A DNA stretch of 64,000 bases, taken from NCBI GenBank assembly GCA_039933105.1, contig JBDTOT010000017.1, positions 32,461 to 96,460 of the forward strand, in the 5' to 3' direction. This DNA comes from FEN-1219 sp039933105. GTDB taxonomy: Bacteria; Pseudomonadota; Gammaproteobacteria; Steroidobacterales; Rariloculaceae. The notes under the pieces were generated by a model that made no database searches, was not told where the DNA came from, and was given only the letters and a program-made list of their open reading frames with translations. Below are positions 27,015 through 35,997 of the stretch, in pieces; position 1 is the stretch's first letter, and the number at the start of each line of letters is the position of its first letter. The translations under genes and the position numbers were made by a program.

Positions 27015-27643
27015 CGCTGGCGCTTGCCGTCAGCGTCCTCTGCGGTTGTGGCCGCCATAGGCTCGTGCGCAGCGACGACAACGGCCAGCCGCCCGTGATC
27101 GAGCCGGACGTCGAACGCCGCGAAATCACCGTTCCGAAAATCAAGAAATCGGACTTCGAGGTGGGATTTTTCGCGGGCGATCTCAGTGCAGAAGACTTCG
27201 GTGTCAACATTGCGTTCGGCGCCACACTCGCCTATCACTTGAGTGAGAAGTTCTTTTTGCAGCTCGGCCTCGGGCGCACCGACACGGATCTCACGAGCTT
27301 CGAGCGCCTGAGCGGCGATGCGCAATTGCTCACAGAGGCCGAGCGCGAGTACAAGTACTATAACTTGTCGGTGGGCTACGACATCTTGCCGGGCGAAGGC
27401 TTTTTCGGTAAGAAGCGCGCGTGGAATACGGCGACGTATCTGATTGGCGGTGTCGGGAAGACGAAATTCGCGGGCGACGACCGATTCACGTTGAACGTGG
27501 GGCTTGGCATTCGGATCATGCCGCTCAATTGGCTCGCCGTTCACGCCGACGTCGACGATCAGATCTTCGACATTGATTTGTTGGGTAAAGCGAAGACGGC
27601 CCACAACCTCGGTGCTCACTTGGGCGTGACGTTCTTCTTCTAG
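26984..27643 (+). CDS. lipidated outer-membrane beta-barrel protein (OMP_myx_plus-like)
   Basis: 219 residues. The signal ends in a lipobox LCGC (Cys22). An acidic linker leads into a barrel-like region (FEVGFFAGDLSAEDFGVN, GATLAYHLSEKFFLQLGLG) that ends in FFF. This looks like the TIGR04565 family described from myxobacteria and others. ATG 26984 lies within the previous gene; I see no better start. It pairs naturally with the SH3-barrel protein, which has a similar C-terminal fold. Confidence 0.7.
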   Translation: MESRSVVLLLTLALAVSVLCGCGRHRLVRSDDNGQPPVIEPDVERREITVPKIKKSDFEVGFFAGDLSAEDFGVNIAFGATLAYHLSEKFFLQLGLGRTDTDLTSFERLSGDAQLLTEAEREYKYYNLSVGYDILPGEGFFGKKRAWNTATYLIGGVGKTKFAGDDRFTLNVGLGIRIMPLNWLAVHADVDDQIFDIDLLGKAKTAHNLGAHLGVTFFF

Positions 27644-27667
27644 TTTCGGCAAACACGGAGGTAGCCA

Positions 27668-28159
27668 ATGTTGCGAGCGTTTTCGATTATCGTCGTGGGT
27701 GCTCTCGTTGCGTCACTGGCGTGGGCGGCGGATGCCGTGAAGGGGCCTGCGCCCGGTTTCACACTGCAATCGCGCGACGGAAATAGAGTTTCCCTTGCAG
27801 AGTTCAAGGGCCAGGTCGTGATGATCAACTTCTGGGCGACGTGGTGCGTCCCGTGCCGGCAGGAGATGCCGCACCTCGAGGCGCTCTATCAACGCTACAA
27901 CAAGCTCGGCTTCAAGCTGCTGGCCGTCAACGTCGAGAACAAGTCGGATGGCGTCAAGAAGTGGCTCGCCGAAACTCCGGTCTCGTTCCCCGTGTTGTTC
28001 GACACCAAGAGCGAAGTCACCAAGCTCTACAAGGTAGAAACGATGCCGAGCACCGTTATCGTCGCGAAGGACGGCACGATGCGCTACGTCCATCACGGCT
28101 ACCAGGCTGGCTACGAGAACGACTATCAGACCGAGGTGCGCACGTTGCTGCGCGAGTAA
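27668..28159 (+). CDS. TlpA-family periplasmic thioredoxin
   Basis: 163 residues with a signal peptide ending at AWA (residue 20). The redox motif WATWCVPC has Cys60 and Cys63, and the cis-proline segment is VETMPSTVIV. TlpA/ResA proteins reduce disulfides or CxxCH cysteines in the periplasm. With heme-motif proteins upstream and a CGC-tailed lipoprotein 4 bases downstream, its clients are probably encoded here. ATG 27668 follows GGAGG. Confidence 0.88.
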   Translation: MLRAFSIIVVGALVASLAWAADAVKGPAPGFTLQSRDGNRVSLAEFKGQVVMINFWATWCVPCRQEMPHLEALYQRYNKLGFKLLAVNVENKSDGVKKWLAETPVSFPVLFDTKSEVTKLYKVETMPSTVIVAKDGTMRYVHHGYQAGYENDYQTEVRTLLRE

Positions 28160-28163
28160 GTCT

Positions 28164-28409
28164 ATGGCCAACATTCGTATTCGTCGTGCAGTGACGAGCG
28201 CCGCGTTAGCGGTGCTCGTTTGCTGCGTTGTGGGCGGCTGCAGCATCGAGCCGTGGGTCAAGCCCTACGAGCGCGACCACATGGCGGACAAAATCATGTC
28301 GCTCGATCCCAATCCTGTTTCGAGTGCTTATATCGACCACGTGCATGACGCGCGCGAGGGCGCGCGCGGCGCGACGGGTGGCGCGGGCGGCGGCTGCGGC
28401 TGCAACTGA
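28164..28409 (+). CDS. DUF4266 lipoprotein with C-terminal GCGCN
   Basis: 81 residues. The lipobox is VGGC (Cys26). The mature part is about 55 residues: WVKPYERDHMADKIM, then an AYIDHVHDAREGA stretch rich in His and acidic residues, a Gly-rich linker and the extreme C-terminal GCGCN. I believe this is Pfam DUF4266, of unknown function. The conserved His and paired Cys suggest metal or cofactor binding or a substrate for the TlpA protein 4 bases upstream. Followed at once by the DUF3570 gene. Confidence 0.82.
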   Translation: MANIRIRRAVTSAALAVLVCCVVGGCSIEPWVKPYERDHMADKIMSLDPNPVSSAYIDHVHDAREGARGATGGAGGGCGCN

Positions 28410-28416
28410 GGTATTT

Positions 28417-29544
28417 GTGAAGCGCGGAATCGTGGGTCTGTTGTTGTTGATGCTGGCGAGCACCGGCGTGGCCGGAGTGCTGCCGGAGGATCGCGCCGAC
28501 GTGCTGCTGCACTCGTACGACGGTGGCGGCGTCACGATTCAGGGGCCCTCGTTGCTCGTCCGCAAGCAGTTCGCGCAGAAGTTCTCGGTTTCGGCGAACT
28601 ATTACGTCGACAAAGTCAGCAGCGCGTCGATCGACGTCATCACCACTGCGAGCCCGTACAAGGAACAACGTACGCAGAAGTCCGTCGGATTCGACTATCT
28701 ACACGATCGCTGGACGATGAACCTTGGCGTCATCAGCAGCGTCGAGAACGACTACAGCGCCAAGACGTTCACGTTCGGTGTCAGTCAAGACGTCTTCGGC
28801 GATCTCACGACGATTTCCCTGGGCTACTCGCTCGGCAACAACGAAGTGCGCCGGCGCGGAGACGCTACGTTTCACGACACGGTAAAGATGCAGAGCTATC
28901 GGCTCGGCCTGTCGCAAATCCTCACGAAGAACCTGCTGGTCGGGCTTTCGTTCGAGACGATCACTGACGAAGGCTTCCTGAACAACCCTTATCGTCAGGT
29001 GCGCTACGCCGACTCGGGCAGCCCCATCGGTTACAGCTACGAACGCGAGATTTATCCGCGTACGCACACGAGCGACGCGGCCTCACTGCGAATGCGTTAC
29101 TACTTGCCGTGGCGCGCGGCCGTATCTGCCGAATACAGGGACTATCACGACACCTGGGGCATTGAGGGCGGCACCTTCGAGGTGGGCTACACGCACCCCG
29201 TCGATCGCTGGACGTTTGACGGCAAGATTCGCTCGTACTCGCAGACCAAGGGCAACTTCTACAGCGATCTATTCCCGCGCTCGCATTACCAAAATTTCAT
29301 CGCGCGCGACAAAGAGCTCAGCACGTTCTCGAGCCAGTCCATAAGCATCGGCGCTACCTACGACATCATGAAGGGCGGCTGGAAGTTCATCGAGAAGGGT
29401 TCGTTGAACATCGTGTTCGACCACTTCATGTTCGACTACCAGGATTTCCGCGACCTGCGCACCATTGCCGCAACTCCAGGCACGGAGCCGCTCTACAACT
29501 TCGACGCGGACGTGTTCGAGTTTTTCGCGTCTTTCTGGTTCTAG
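28417..29544 (+). CDS. DUF3570 outer-membrane beta-barrel protein
   Basis: 375 residues from GTG 28417, seven bases after the DUF4266 stop and preceded by GAGG. The signal peptide ends at GVAG. The mature N-terminus has the family motif DRADVLLHSYDGGG and then GPSLLVRK; the remainder is alternating beta-strands with a C-terminal aromatic FWF typical of outer-membrane barrels. In my recollection DUF3570 and DUF4266 commonly occur together. A longer in-frame upstream reading re-reads DUF4266 and is rejected. Confidence 0.82.
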   Translation: MKRGIVGLLLLMLASTGVAGVLPEDRADVLLHSYDGGGVTIQGPSLLVRKQFAQKFSVSANYYVDKVSSASIDVITTASPYKEQRTQKSVGFDYLHDRWTMNLGVISSVENDYSAKTFTFGVSQDVFGDLTTISLGYSLGNNEVRRRGDATFHDTVKMQSYRLGLSQILTKNLLVGLSFETITDEGFLNNPYRQVRYADSGSPIGYSYEREIYPRTHTSDAASLRMRYYLPWRAAVSAEYRDYHDTWGIEGGTFEVGYTHPVDRWTFDGKIRSYSQTKGNFYSDLFPRSHYQNFIARDKELSTFSSQSISIGATYDIMKGGWKFIEKGSLNIVFDHFMFDYQDFRDLRTIAATPGTEPLYNFDADVFEFFASFWF

Positions 29545-29581
29545 TCCGCGAAGAGAACCCCTCTCGCCGAGCGCGGCAGCA

Positions 29582-30781
29582 CTACCAGCGAAACAGGCGG
29601 GCGACGGTGCCGGCAGCGTAGGTGCCGCGCTTAGCTGCGAGCTCGACGAAGCCGTCGGTGCCGGCTAGCGCTACGAAGTCGCCGGACGTGTTGGTCGGCT
29701 GCGGCTGCGCGAGCAGCGTGCCCCGGTCGGATGAAGACAGTGTCACCGGCACGAAATACGTGAGCGTCGGCGAGCCGTCGACGGGCGCCGCGAGCTCGAC
29801 GAGCTCCGGCGGTGCTGGCGCGAGCCCCGTGGCCATCCGCAGCGCCGGCAGCAGATACCGCGTGGCACACACGAGCGTCGATACGGGGTTGCCAGGCAGC
29901 GCGAAGATCGGCTTGTTGCGGGCGCTAACGCCGAACCACATCGGCCGGCCCGGCCGTTGTTCGATCCGGTGCAGCACGAGCCTCGCACCGAGCTCTTCGA
30001 GCACCGACGGCACGAAATCAAATTGCCCCATCGATACACCGCCGCTCAGCACGAGCGCGTCGAGCTCGGTATCGAGCCGGTCGATGGCGACGGCCAACGC
30101 GTTTGCGTCGTCGCGTAGTCGAGCGCGCGTCACTAGCCCGAGCCGATGTCGCGTGAGGCTCGCTTCGATTGCACGGTCGTTGGTCGAACGGATCTGGTGG
30201 GCTGCGATCGGCTTGCCCGCGTCGACGAGCTCGTCGCCGGTGGAAATGACTGCCACGCGCGGAAGGTCGGTCACGCGAGCGCTCGCGCGGCCCGCGCCGG
30301 CAAGTACCGCGATTTCGGGTGGCCCGAGCCGAGTGCCGGCACGTAGAACCAGGCTGCCGGCATTTCGATCGCTGGCTCGCCGGTGCACGAACTGGTTTGC
30401 TTTCACGATCGCGTCGGCAGCGACGTCGGCCGCGGCGCCCGTGCGGGTGATGCGCTCCACGGGAATGACGGTGTCCGTCCCGGTCGGCAGCACGGTGCCC
30501 GTCATGACCTCGACGCATTGGTCCGGTGCCGTAACGGAGAGGGGTGGCGCGCCTGCCCGTTGCGTGCCCACAACCGTGAACCTGCGACGGCCTTGCTGCC
30601 ACTCACGAAACATAATGGCAATGCCGTCCATCGTTACGCGGTCGAACGGGGGCTGGTCGCGCTCGGCGGCCACATCCTCCGCCAGAACGCGATCCACGCA
30701 GGCGGCGAGGGGCTCCTCGCGCGCCGCGAACCGCGGCATGTGCGCGAGTATTGAAACTTCTGCTTCGGCGACTTCGGTCAC
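29582..30781 (-). CDS. moeA: molybdopterin molybdenumtransferase MoeA
   Basis: 399 residues. Key MoeA segments are QPPFDRVTMDGIAI, EVMTGTVLPTGTDTVIPVE, VAVISTGDELVDAG, LSGGVSMGQFDFV and LPGNPVSTLVCATRYLLPAL. The enzyme inserts molybdate into adenylylated molybdopterin. It works with the moaA-E, moaB/mog and modBC genes, which are elsewhere in this window. Only 30 bases separate its start from the divergent TPR gene. Confidence 0.92.
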   Translation of the reverse strand: MTEVAEAEVSILAHMPRFAAREEPLAACVDRVLAEDVAAERDQPPFDRVTMDGIAIMFREWQQGRRRFTVVGTQRAGAPPLSVTAPDQCVEVMTGTVLPTGTDTVIPVERITRTGAAADVAADAIVKANQFVHRRASDRNAGSLVLRAGTRLGPPEIAVLAGAGRASARVTDLPRVAVISTGDELVDAGKPIAAHQIRSTNDRAIEASLTRHRLGLVTRARLRDDANALAVAIDRLDTELDALVLSGGVSMGQFDFVPSVLEELGARLVLHRIEQRPGRPMWFGVSARNKPIFALPGNPVSTLVCATRYLLPALRMATGLAPAPPELVELAAPVDGSPTLTYFVPVTLSSSDRGTLLAQPQPTNTSGDFVALAGTDGFVELAAKRGTYAAGTVARLFRW

Positions 30782-30811
30782 GGTACTATACTAACGGTTA
30801 GGAGGTTCGGC

Positions 30812-31327
30812 GTGGCGCGGTGGGTCATCTATGGTCTTGCCGTGTATTGCGTGGCAACGGCTACGTCGGGCCAGCCTGCGCAACTCGCGGATCCAACCAA
30901 GCCGACCGCCGACAGTCGTACGGTGCTCGGTATTGGTAATGAGTATCTGGCGGCCGGCGCCGAGGCGATCCGCGCCAAACAATACGACGATGGCATTCGC
31001 TTGACGAAGCTCGGGCTCGAACGGCCGGCGTTGCCGCGCGATCGAGCGGGAGCCCTGTCGAACCTTTGTGCTGCCTATGCGGCGAAGGGCGAGTGGGATC
31101 TTGCGATCAAGCGCTGCACTGAATCGCTCGAGATCAGCGACGGGAACTGGCGTGCCTACAACAACCGCTCCTACGCGTACTACCTGAAGGGCCGATACCG
31201 CCAGGCCGATGCCGATCTGAAGAAAGCGATCGCCATCAATCCGAATGCGCGCCAGATGGCTACCATTCGCGGCATGATCAATGAGCGAACGCTGCAACCC
31301 AGCGTGATTTTGGAGGAGCACCAATAG
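30812..31327 (+). CDS. periplasmic tetratricopeptide-repeat protein
   Basis: 171 residues from GTG 30812, six bases after TTAGGAGG. A short signal-like N-terminus is followed by about three TPR units (residues 45-150), including AYAAKGEWDLAIKRCTESLE and NNRSYAYYLKGRYRQADADL. TPRs bind protein partners; none is identified, but the next gene is a TonB-like protein that starts at or just beyond its stop codon. A TATACT-like -10 box lies in the 30-base spacer shared with moeA. Confidence 0.75.
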   Translation: MARWVIYGLAVYCVATATSGQPAQLADPTKPTADSRTVLGIGNEYLAAGAEAIRAKQYDDGIRLTKLGLERPALPRDRAGALSNLCAAYAAKGEWDLAIKRCTESLEISDGNWRAYNNRSYAYYLKGRYRQADADLKKAIAINPNARQMATIRGMINERTLQPSVILEEHQ

Positions 31328-31347
31328 CTCGTCGAGCTCACATCGCG

Positions 31348-32031
31348 GTGTTGCTCGCATCCGTGGCGGGGCTTGCCGCATTTTCGGCGAATGCCGCTCG
31401 CCCCGGGCGGATCGACCCTGTCGGCACGTGGGGTTGCGTGGTCTATGGGCACCCCGATTTGGGCGATCAGCGCATGCTGTTTCACTTCGCTGCGAGCGGC
31501 GCCGCTCGTATTGCGCGCGTCGACGACGAAAAGACCGGTCCGTGGAGCGCGTTGACGGGTTGGTTCTTGGACGGCACGCAGCTCGAGTTCAGCGATCCGC
31601 AAACCGGCCGCCAATTCAATGCCGACCTGCGGCGCGCGACGCTCGGCGGCAGTTGGCGCACGTTCGCGAGCGTCGGTGGCTGGTGGTGCTCCACGCTCGA
31701 TTCGGCTGCGACACCGCCGCAGATCGCGCCGCAACGGCAGCCGCTTCCGCCGCTCGTGCCCATGGTGACCGCGATTCCTTACTATCCAGTGCAGGCGATT
31801 CGACAGGCGAAGCAGGGGCAAGCCGTCACGTGCTTCTTCGTCGATGCGCAAGGCGTGATTCAGCAACCCGAGCTGATAGAGCTGTCCGACGAAATTTTTC
31901 GTCAGCCCGTGCTCGTGGCGCTCGAGCGATCGCGCTACAAGGGGTGGGAGGACACGGCAACTTTGCGGCCCGGCTGCCGCACCTACACGTTCAAGCTCGA
32001 CCAGATCGTGAATCTCTCGGTAGAGGACTAG
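31348..32031 (+). CDS. periplasmic protein with TonB C-terminal-like domain
   Basis: 227 residues from GTG 31348. The C-terminal part (about 130-225) has YYPVQAIRQAKQGQAVTCFFVD and ALERSRYKGW, as in TonB_C domains. The upstream part is Trp/Cys-containing and unfamiliar. The GTG start has no ribosome site and cuts off the charged end of a signal peptide; reading from an ATA at 31324, five bases after GGAGGAG, adds ARRAHIA and makes a perfect signal ending SANA. The true start may therefore be 31324. Confidence 0.7.
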   Translation: MLLASVAGLAAFSANAARPGRIDPVGTWGCVVYGHPDLGDQRMLFHFAASGAARIARVDDEKTGPWSALTGWFLDGTQLEFSDPQTGRQFNADLRRATLGGSWRTFASVGGWWCSTLDSAATPPQIAPQRQPLPPLVPMVTAIPYYPVQAIRQAKQGQAVTCFFVDAQGVIQQPELIELSDEIFRQPVLVALERSRYKGWEDTATLRPGCRTYTFKLDQIVNLSVED

Positions 32032-32041
32032 CTGCGTTGCG

Positions 32042-33595
32042 CTACGGCGTTGGGGGCACGCGCGCGGCCGCCACCGACACTTCGAACGCGGCCGTCGATG
32101 CAAACGGCCCCAATCCCATCGCCTGACGCAACGCTTGACCAGGCGGCAGCGCCCCCGTCAGTTGCCGACTCTGCTCGCGAGCAGCGCCCTGCGCATCGGT
32201 GTAGCGCACGGCCACCAGTACGTCGGCGACGAGAACACGCGTGGGATTTCCGACCTCGACGATGAGCTGGCCGTTGCCGTCGAGTGCGCCTCGTGCGACG
32301 AGGTACTTAGCGGGATTCGTCGGCAGGTCCAGCCGTACGGTGGCGTCCTGCGCGGATTTACCGGCGGCCCCTTCGGATTGCGCCGCGCGCCCGTAGTTCT
32401 CCAGCGCCGCCGCGCGGTCGCCTCGCTGCTCCGCGACCCCGCCGAGCGCGTAGTACGCATCCGCCGTCGGCAACAACTGCACGCTGCGTTCGAGCTCCGC
32501 GCGCGCGGGTTCCCACTGACCCATCTGTCGGTGCGCAATGCCTCGTTGCAGGTGGTAATAGAAGAAACGATCGTTGCGCCCGACGGCATCGCCGAAGTGG
32601 CGCGCGGCTTCGTCGTAACGTTTCTGCTGGAGCGCAACGTCGCCTAGCAGAGCGTGAAATTGCGCCTCGGCAGGCAACAGCCGTACGGCCTCTTGCGCGA
32701 ATCGCTCGGCATCCGCGACTCTGTTCTCGGCGAGTGCCGCACGGCCCTTGTCGTAGGCGTCGTACGCCGGCTGGTGCTGGCGTAGCGCGGCCGTCGCGGC
32801 CTGATAGCGCTCGCGGCCCAGGTCGCCGCCTTTGGGCAGGCTCGCGGCCGTCGCACGATTCTTCTCGACGCGTTCCGCGGAAGGAGGGTGGCTCGCGAAC
32901 AATGCGGCCAATCGGCCCTGGTCGCCGTTCTGCTGCGAGAGGCGCACGAACGTTTCCTGCAGCGCGACCGCGGCGCTCGGATCGTATCCGGCCCGCGACA
33001 TGTACCCCATGCCGTATTGGTCCGCCTCGAGCTCGTTCTCGCGGCCGTTACGTTGAGAGACTAGCTGCGCGCCGACACCCGCCGCGCCGACGGCCATTCC
33101 CGCGAAGTTGCCACCGCGGGCGGCGGCTTGTATTCCCGACACGACGGCCCCGAGCAGCAAACCACGTTGCATCGCGATTGCGCCATGTCGCGCTGCCGCG
33201 TGCACGATCTCGTGGCCAAGCACGGCGGCGAGTTCCGCCTCGGAGTGCAGCTCGGTGAGAAGGCCGCGGTTCACGGCGATCTTGCCGCCGGGCAGAGCCC
33301 ACGCATTCGGCACGGAGTTGTTCAGCACGACGAATTCGTACGGCAGTGCGCGATCGCTGACCGCCGCGAGCTTCGCGCCGACACCGCGCACGTAAGCCGC
33401 GAGTGCCGCGTCGAAAGAGTAGTCGCCGCCCTGCATCTGCTGCGAGGGCGCGTACTGCTCCTGGCCAATCGCGATTTCTTGATCGGCGGAAATCAACGCG
33501 AGTTGGCGATTGCCCGTCACGGGATTGATCGTGCAGGCCGCAACTAGTGCGAGCGTGGCCCCGACTGCGGCATTGATATAGCGGGTTCCGTTCAT
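32042..33595 (-). CDS. M48-family zinc metalloprotease lipoprotein with TPR domain (BepA/LoiP-like)
   Basis: 517 residues. The lipobox is VAAC (Cys21), followed by INPVTGNRQL, typical of this family. Zinc site: HEIVH (128-132) and a glutamate in RENELEADQYG (about 188-190). Residues 300-430 contain TPR repeats (AEAQFHALLGDVALQQKRYDEAARHFGDA). BepA-type proteases act in outer-membrane protein assembly and quality control. ATG 33595 is chosen; a much longer frame upstream reads Arg-rich nonsense. Confidence 0.88.
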   Translation of the reverse strand: MNGTRYINAAVGATLALVAACTINPVTGNRQLALISADQEIAIGQEQYAPSQQMQGGDYSFDAALAAYVRGVGAKLAAVSDRALPYEFVVLNNSVPNAWALPGGKIAVNRGLLTELHSEAELAAVLGHEIVHAAARHGAIAMQRGLLLGAVVSGIQAAARGGNFAGMAVGAAGVGAQLVSQRNGRENELEADQYGMGYMSRAGYDPSAAVALQETFVRLSQQNGDQGRLAALFASHPPSAERVEKNRATAASLPKGGDLGRERYQAATAALRQHQPAYDAYDKGRAALAENRVADAERFAQEAVRLLPAEAQFHALLGDVALQQKRYDEAARHFGDAVGRNDRFFYYHLQRGIAHRQMGQWEPARAELERSVQLLPTADAYYALGGVAEQRGDRAAALENYGRAAQSEGAAGKSAQDATVRLDLPTNPAKYLVARGALDGNGQLIVEVGNPTRVLVADVLVAVRYTDAQGAAREQSRQLTGALPPGQALRQAMGLGPFASTAAFEVSVAAARVPPTP

Positions 33596-33747
33596 AGCGC
33601 GAACCTTTGCAGAGCCGCTGCGGTGGGTCAAGCTGCGGGCCACTGTGGGAGAACGCACCGTGTGGGCGAACACCGACGCTAAACTGGCGTCTTTGGCGTC
33701 GCGGATGCCCAGCATGGCTTTAGATCGGGCACAAGGATGAATCGCCG

Positions 33748-35958
33748 ATGCGTTTACGTCATCACTTTCTGCTCGGCTGTCTCGCGGTGTTGTTGACCGC
33801 CTGCCACAGCGGCAGCGATTCGTCGAACAACCATCCACCGCCGACCACTCCACCGACCACGCCGGTCGTCGGCCTCGACGCGCGGCCGTCAAATACCATG
33901 TGTGTCGCCCCGTCGAAGGTTTCGAGCAGCGCCGGCGACACGATCGCGCTGCAACGCGTGTTCTCGGGTGTGGCGTTGAGTCAACCGCTTGCGATGATAC
34001 AGGCACCTGGCGACAACTCGCGTTGGTTCGTCCTCGAAAAGACCGGTGCCGTGCGAGTTTTCGCGAATACGCCGAGTGTCGCGACGGCGACTACGTTCCT
34101 GTCGCTGACCGTGAACACCAACTCGGAGGGTGGTTTGCTCGGCATGGCATTCCATCCGAGCTGGGCTACGAACCATCAGGCGTTCGTGTCGTTCACGGAA
34201 GGCTCGCCGATGGTATCGGTCATCGCGCGCTTCACGAGCAACAACAATGGCGCGACGCTGACCGCGAGCACGCGTCAGGAGATTCTGAAGTTGAACCAGC
34301 CGTACGAGAACCACGACGGCGGCAACATCGCGTTCGGGCCGGACGGTAACCTCTATGCGGGTTTCGGCGACGGCGGCTCCGGCGGCGACCCGCAGGGTCA
34401 CGGCCAGGATAAGCAGGATCTGCTCGGCTCGTTCCTCCGCGTCAACGTCGATGGAACGGCCCCGTATACCATTCCGGCCGACAACCCGTTCGCGTCCACC
34501 GGTGTCACGTGCGGCCCCGATTACAACGTTAAGGGCGGTAACTGCAAAGAGATCTACGCGTGGGGTGTGCGCAATCCATGGCGCTGGAGCTTCGACTCGT
34601 CCACGGGTGAGCTCTGGGCGGGCGACGTGGGCCAGGACGCGTACGAGGAGATCGACAAGATCGTGCGCGGCGGCAACCACGGTTGGAACTGCCGCGAAGG
34701 CACGCACGCATACAACAACTGCACGACGAACCCGTCGGGCTTCATCGAGCCCGTGATCGACTACAGCCATAGTGAAGGCAATTCCGTGACGGGCGGTTAC
34801 GTGTATCGTGGCAGCGCGCTGCCGGCGCTTGCGGGTCGGTATCTGTTCGCCGACTACGGCAGCGGCCGCATCTGGCGGCTCGTGCCGAGCGGCGGCGGCT
34901 ACACGAAGGAGTTGCTGCTCGACACGAACCTAGGCATCTCGTCGTTCGGCCAGGGTAACGACGGCGAGCTGTACGTTGTAGATATCAACGGCAGTGCGTT
35001 GTACCAGATCGTCGACGGCGGCGGTGGGGGCTCGTCGGGCTCGCCCGTGCCGACTCTATTGTCAGACACCGGCTGCGTGAACGCGACGAATCCGACGCAG
35101 CCGGCGGCGGGCCTGATTCCGTACGCGCCGGCCGCCGGCTTCTGGTCCGACGGCGCGGCGAAAGAACGCTGGCTTGCGATTCCGAATGGCACTTCCGTCG
35201 CCGTCGGCACGGATGGCGATTTCACGTTCCCGAACGGCAGCGTGCTCGTGAAGAACTTTCGTTTGAACGGCTCGCTGATCGAGACCCGGCTGTTCATGCA
35301 GCACCCGGACGGCGACTGGGCCGGCTACACCTACGAGTGGAACTCACAACAAACGAACGCCACGCTCGTGGCCGGCGGCAAGACGAGTACCATCGGCGGG
35401 CAGAGCTGGCGATTCCCTAGCGGCGACGAGTGCAACCGGTGCCACACGCAGGCCGCAGGGTATGTGCTCGGAGCGGAAGCGGCACAGCTGAATCACGACT
35501 TCGCTTACGCGAGCACCGGTCGCACGGCTAACGAGCTGCGCACACTCGACCACATCTCGCTGTTCACCACGCCGCTCGGCGATCCGGCCAACCAACCGGT
35601 GATGCCTGATCCCACGGATACCACGGCGCCGCTCGGTCAACGCGCGCGGGCCTATCTGCATACGAACTGTTCGCAGTGCCACCGGCCGGGCGGCCCTACG
35701 CCGAGCTCGATGGACTTGCGTTACGCGACGTTGCTTTCGAGCACGGCCGCCTGCGATGCGCCGCCGCAGTCGGGGGACCTCGGGATCGGGCCCGCGGCGC
35801 GCCTCATCGCACCGGGTAGCCCGGCGAACTCCGTGCTGGTCGCGCGGGCGAACCGCCGCGACGCGAGCGGTATGCCGCCGCTGGCGTCGAACCTGGTCGA
35901 TTCGGCCGGTGTGACGCTGCTCCAGCAGTGGATCACGAGCCTCACGACGTGCCAATGA
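33748..35958 (+). CDS. PQQ-type sugar dehydrogenase fused to a diheme cytochrome-like domain (lipoprotein)
   Basis: 736 residues. Lipobox LTAC (Cys19), then a Pro/Thr linker. Residues 55-425 are a glucose/sorbosone dehydrogenase six-bladed propeller: NSEGGLLGMAFHP, ENHDGGNIAFGPDGNLYAGFGDGG and WGVRNPWRWSFD. A Gly/Ser linker near 430 leads to a domain with CNRCH (562-566) and CSQCH (641-645), resembling SO2930-type diheme proteins. Electrons from a PQQ-dependent oxidation could pass straight to the fused hemes. Substrate unknown; PQQ synthesis genes are not in the window. Confidence 0.82.
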   Translation: MRLRHHFLLGCLAVLLTACHSGSDSSNNHPPPTTPPTTPVVGLDARPSNTMCVAPSKVSSSAGDTIALQRVFSGVALSQPLAMIQAPGDNSRWFVLEKTGAVRVFANTPSVATATTFLSLTVNTNSEGGLLGMAFHPSWATNHQAFVSFTEGSPMVSVIARFTSNNNGATLTASTRQEILKLNQPYENHDGGNIAFGPDGNLYAGFGDGGSGGDPQGHGQDKQDLLGSFLRVNVDGTAPYTIPADNPFASTGVTCGPDYNVKGGNCKEIYAWGVRNPWRWSFDSSTGELWAGDVGQDAYEEIDKIVRGGNHGWNCREGTHAYNNCTTNPSGFIEPVIDYSHSEGNSVTGGYVYRGSALPALAGRYLFADYGSGRIWRLVPSGGGYTKELLLDTNLGISSFGQGNDGELYVVDINGSALYQIVDGGGGGSSGSPVPTLLSDTGCVNATNPTQPAAGLIPYAPAAGFWSDGAAKERWLAIPNGTSVAVGTDGDFTFPNGSVLVKNFRLNGSLIETRLFMQHPDGDWAGYTYEWNSQQTNATLVAGGKTSTIGGQSWRFPSGDECNRCHTQAAGYVLGAEAAQLNHDFAYASTGRTANELRTLDHISLFTTPLGDPANQPVMPDPTDTTAPLGQRARAYLHTNCSQCHRPGGPTPSSMDLRYATLLSSTAACDAPPQSGDLGIGPAARLIAPGSPANSVLVARANRRDASGMPPLASNLVDSAGVTLLQQWITSLTTCQ

Positions 35959-35997
35959 ATTGAGTTTCGCGCCGCGCTTGAACGACAATGCGCGGCC

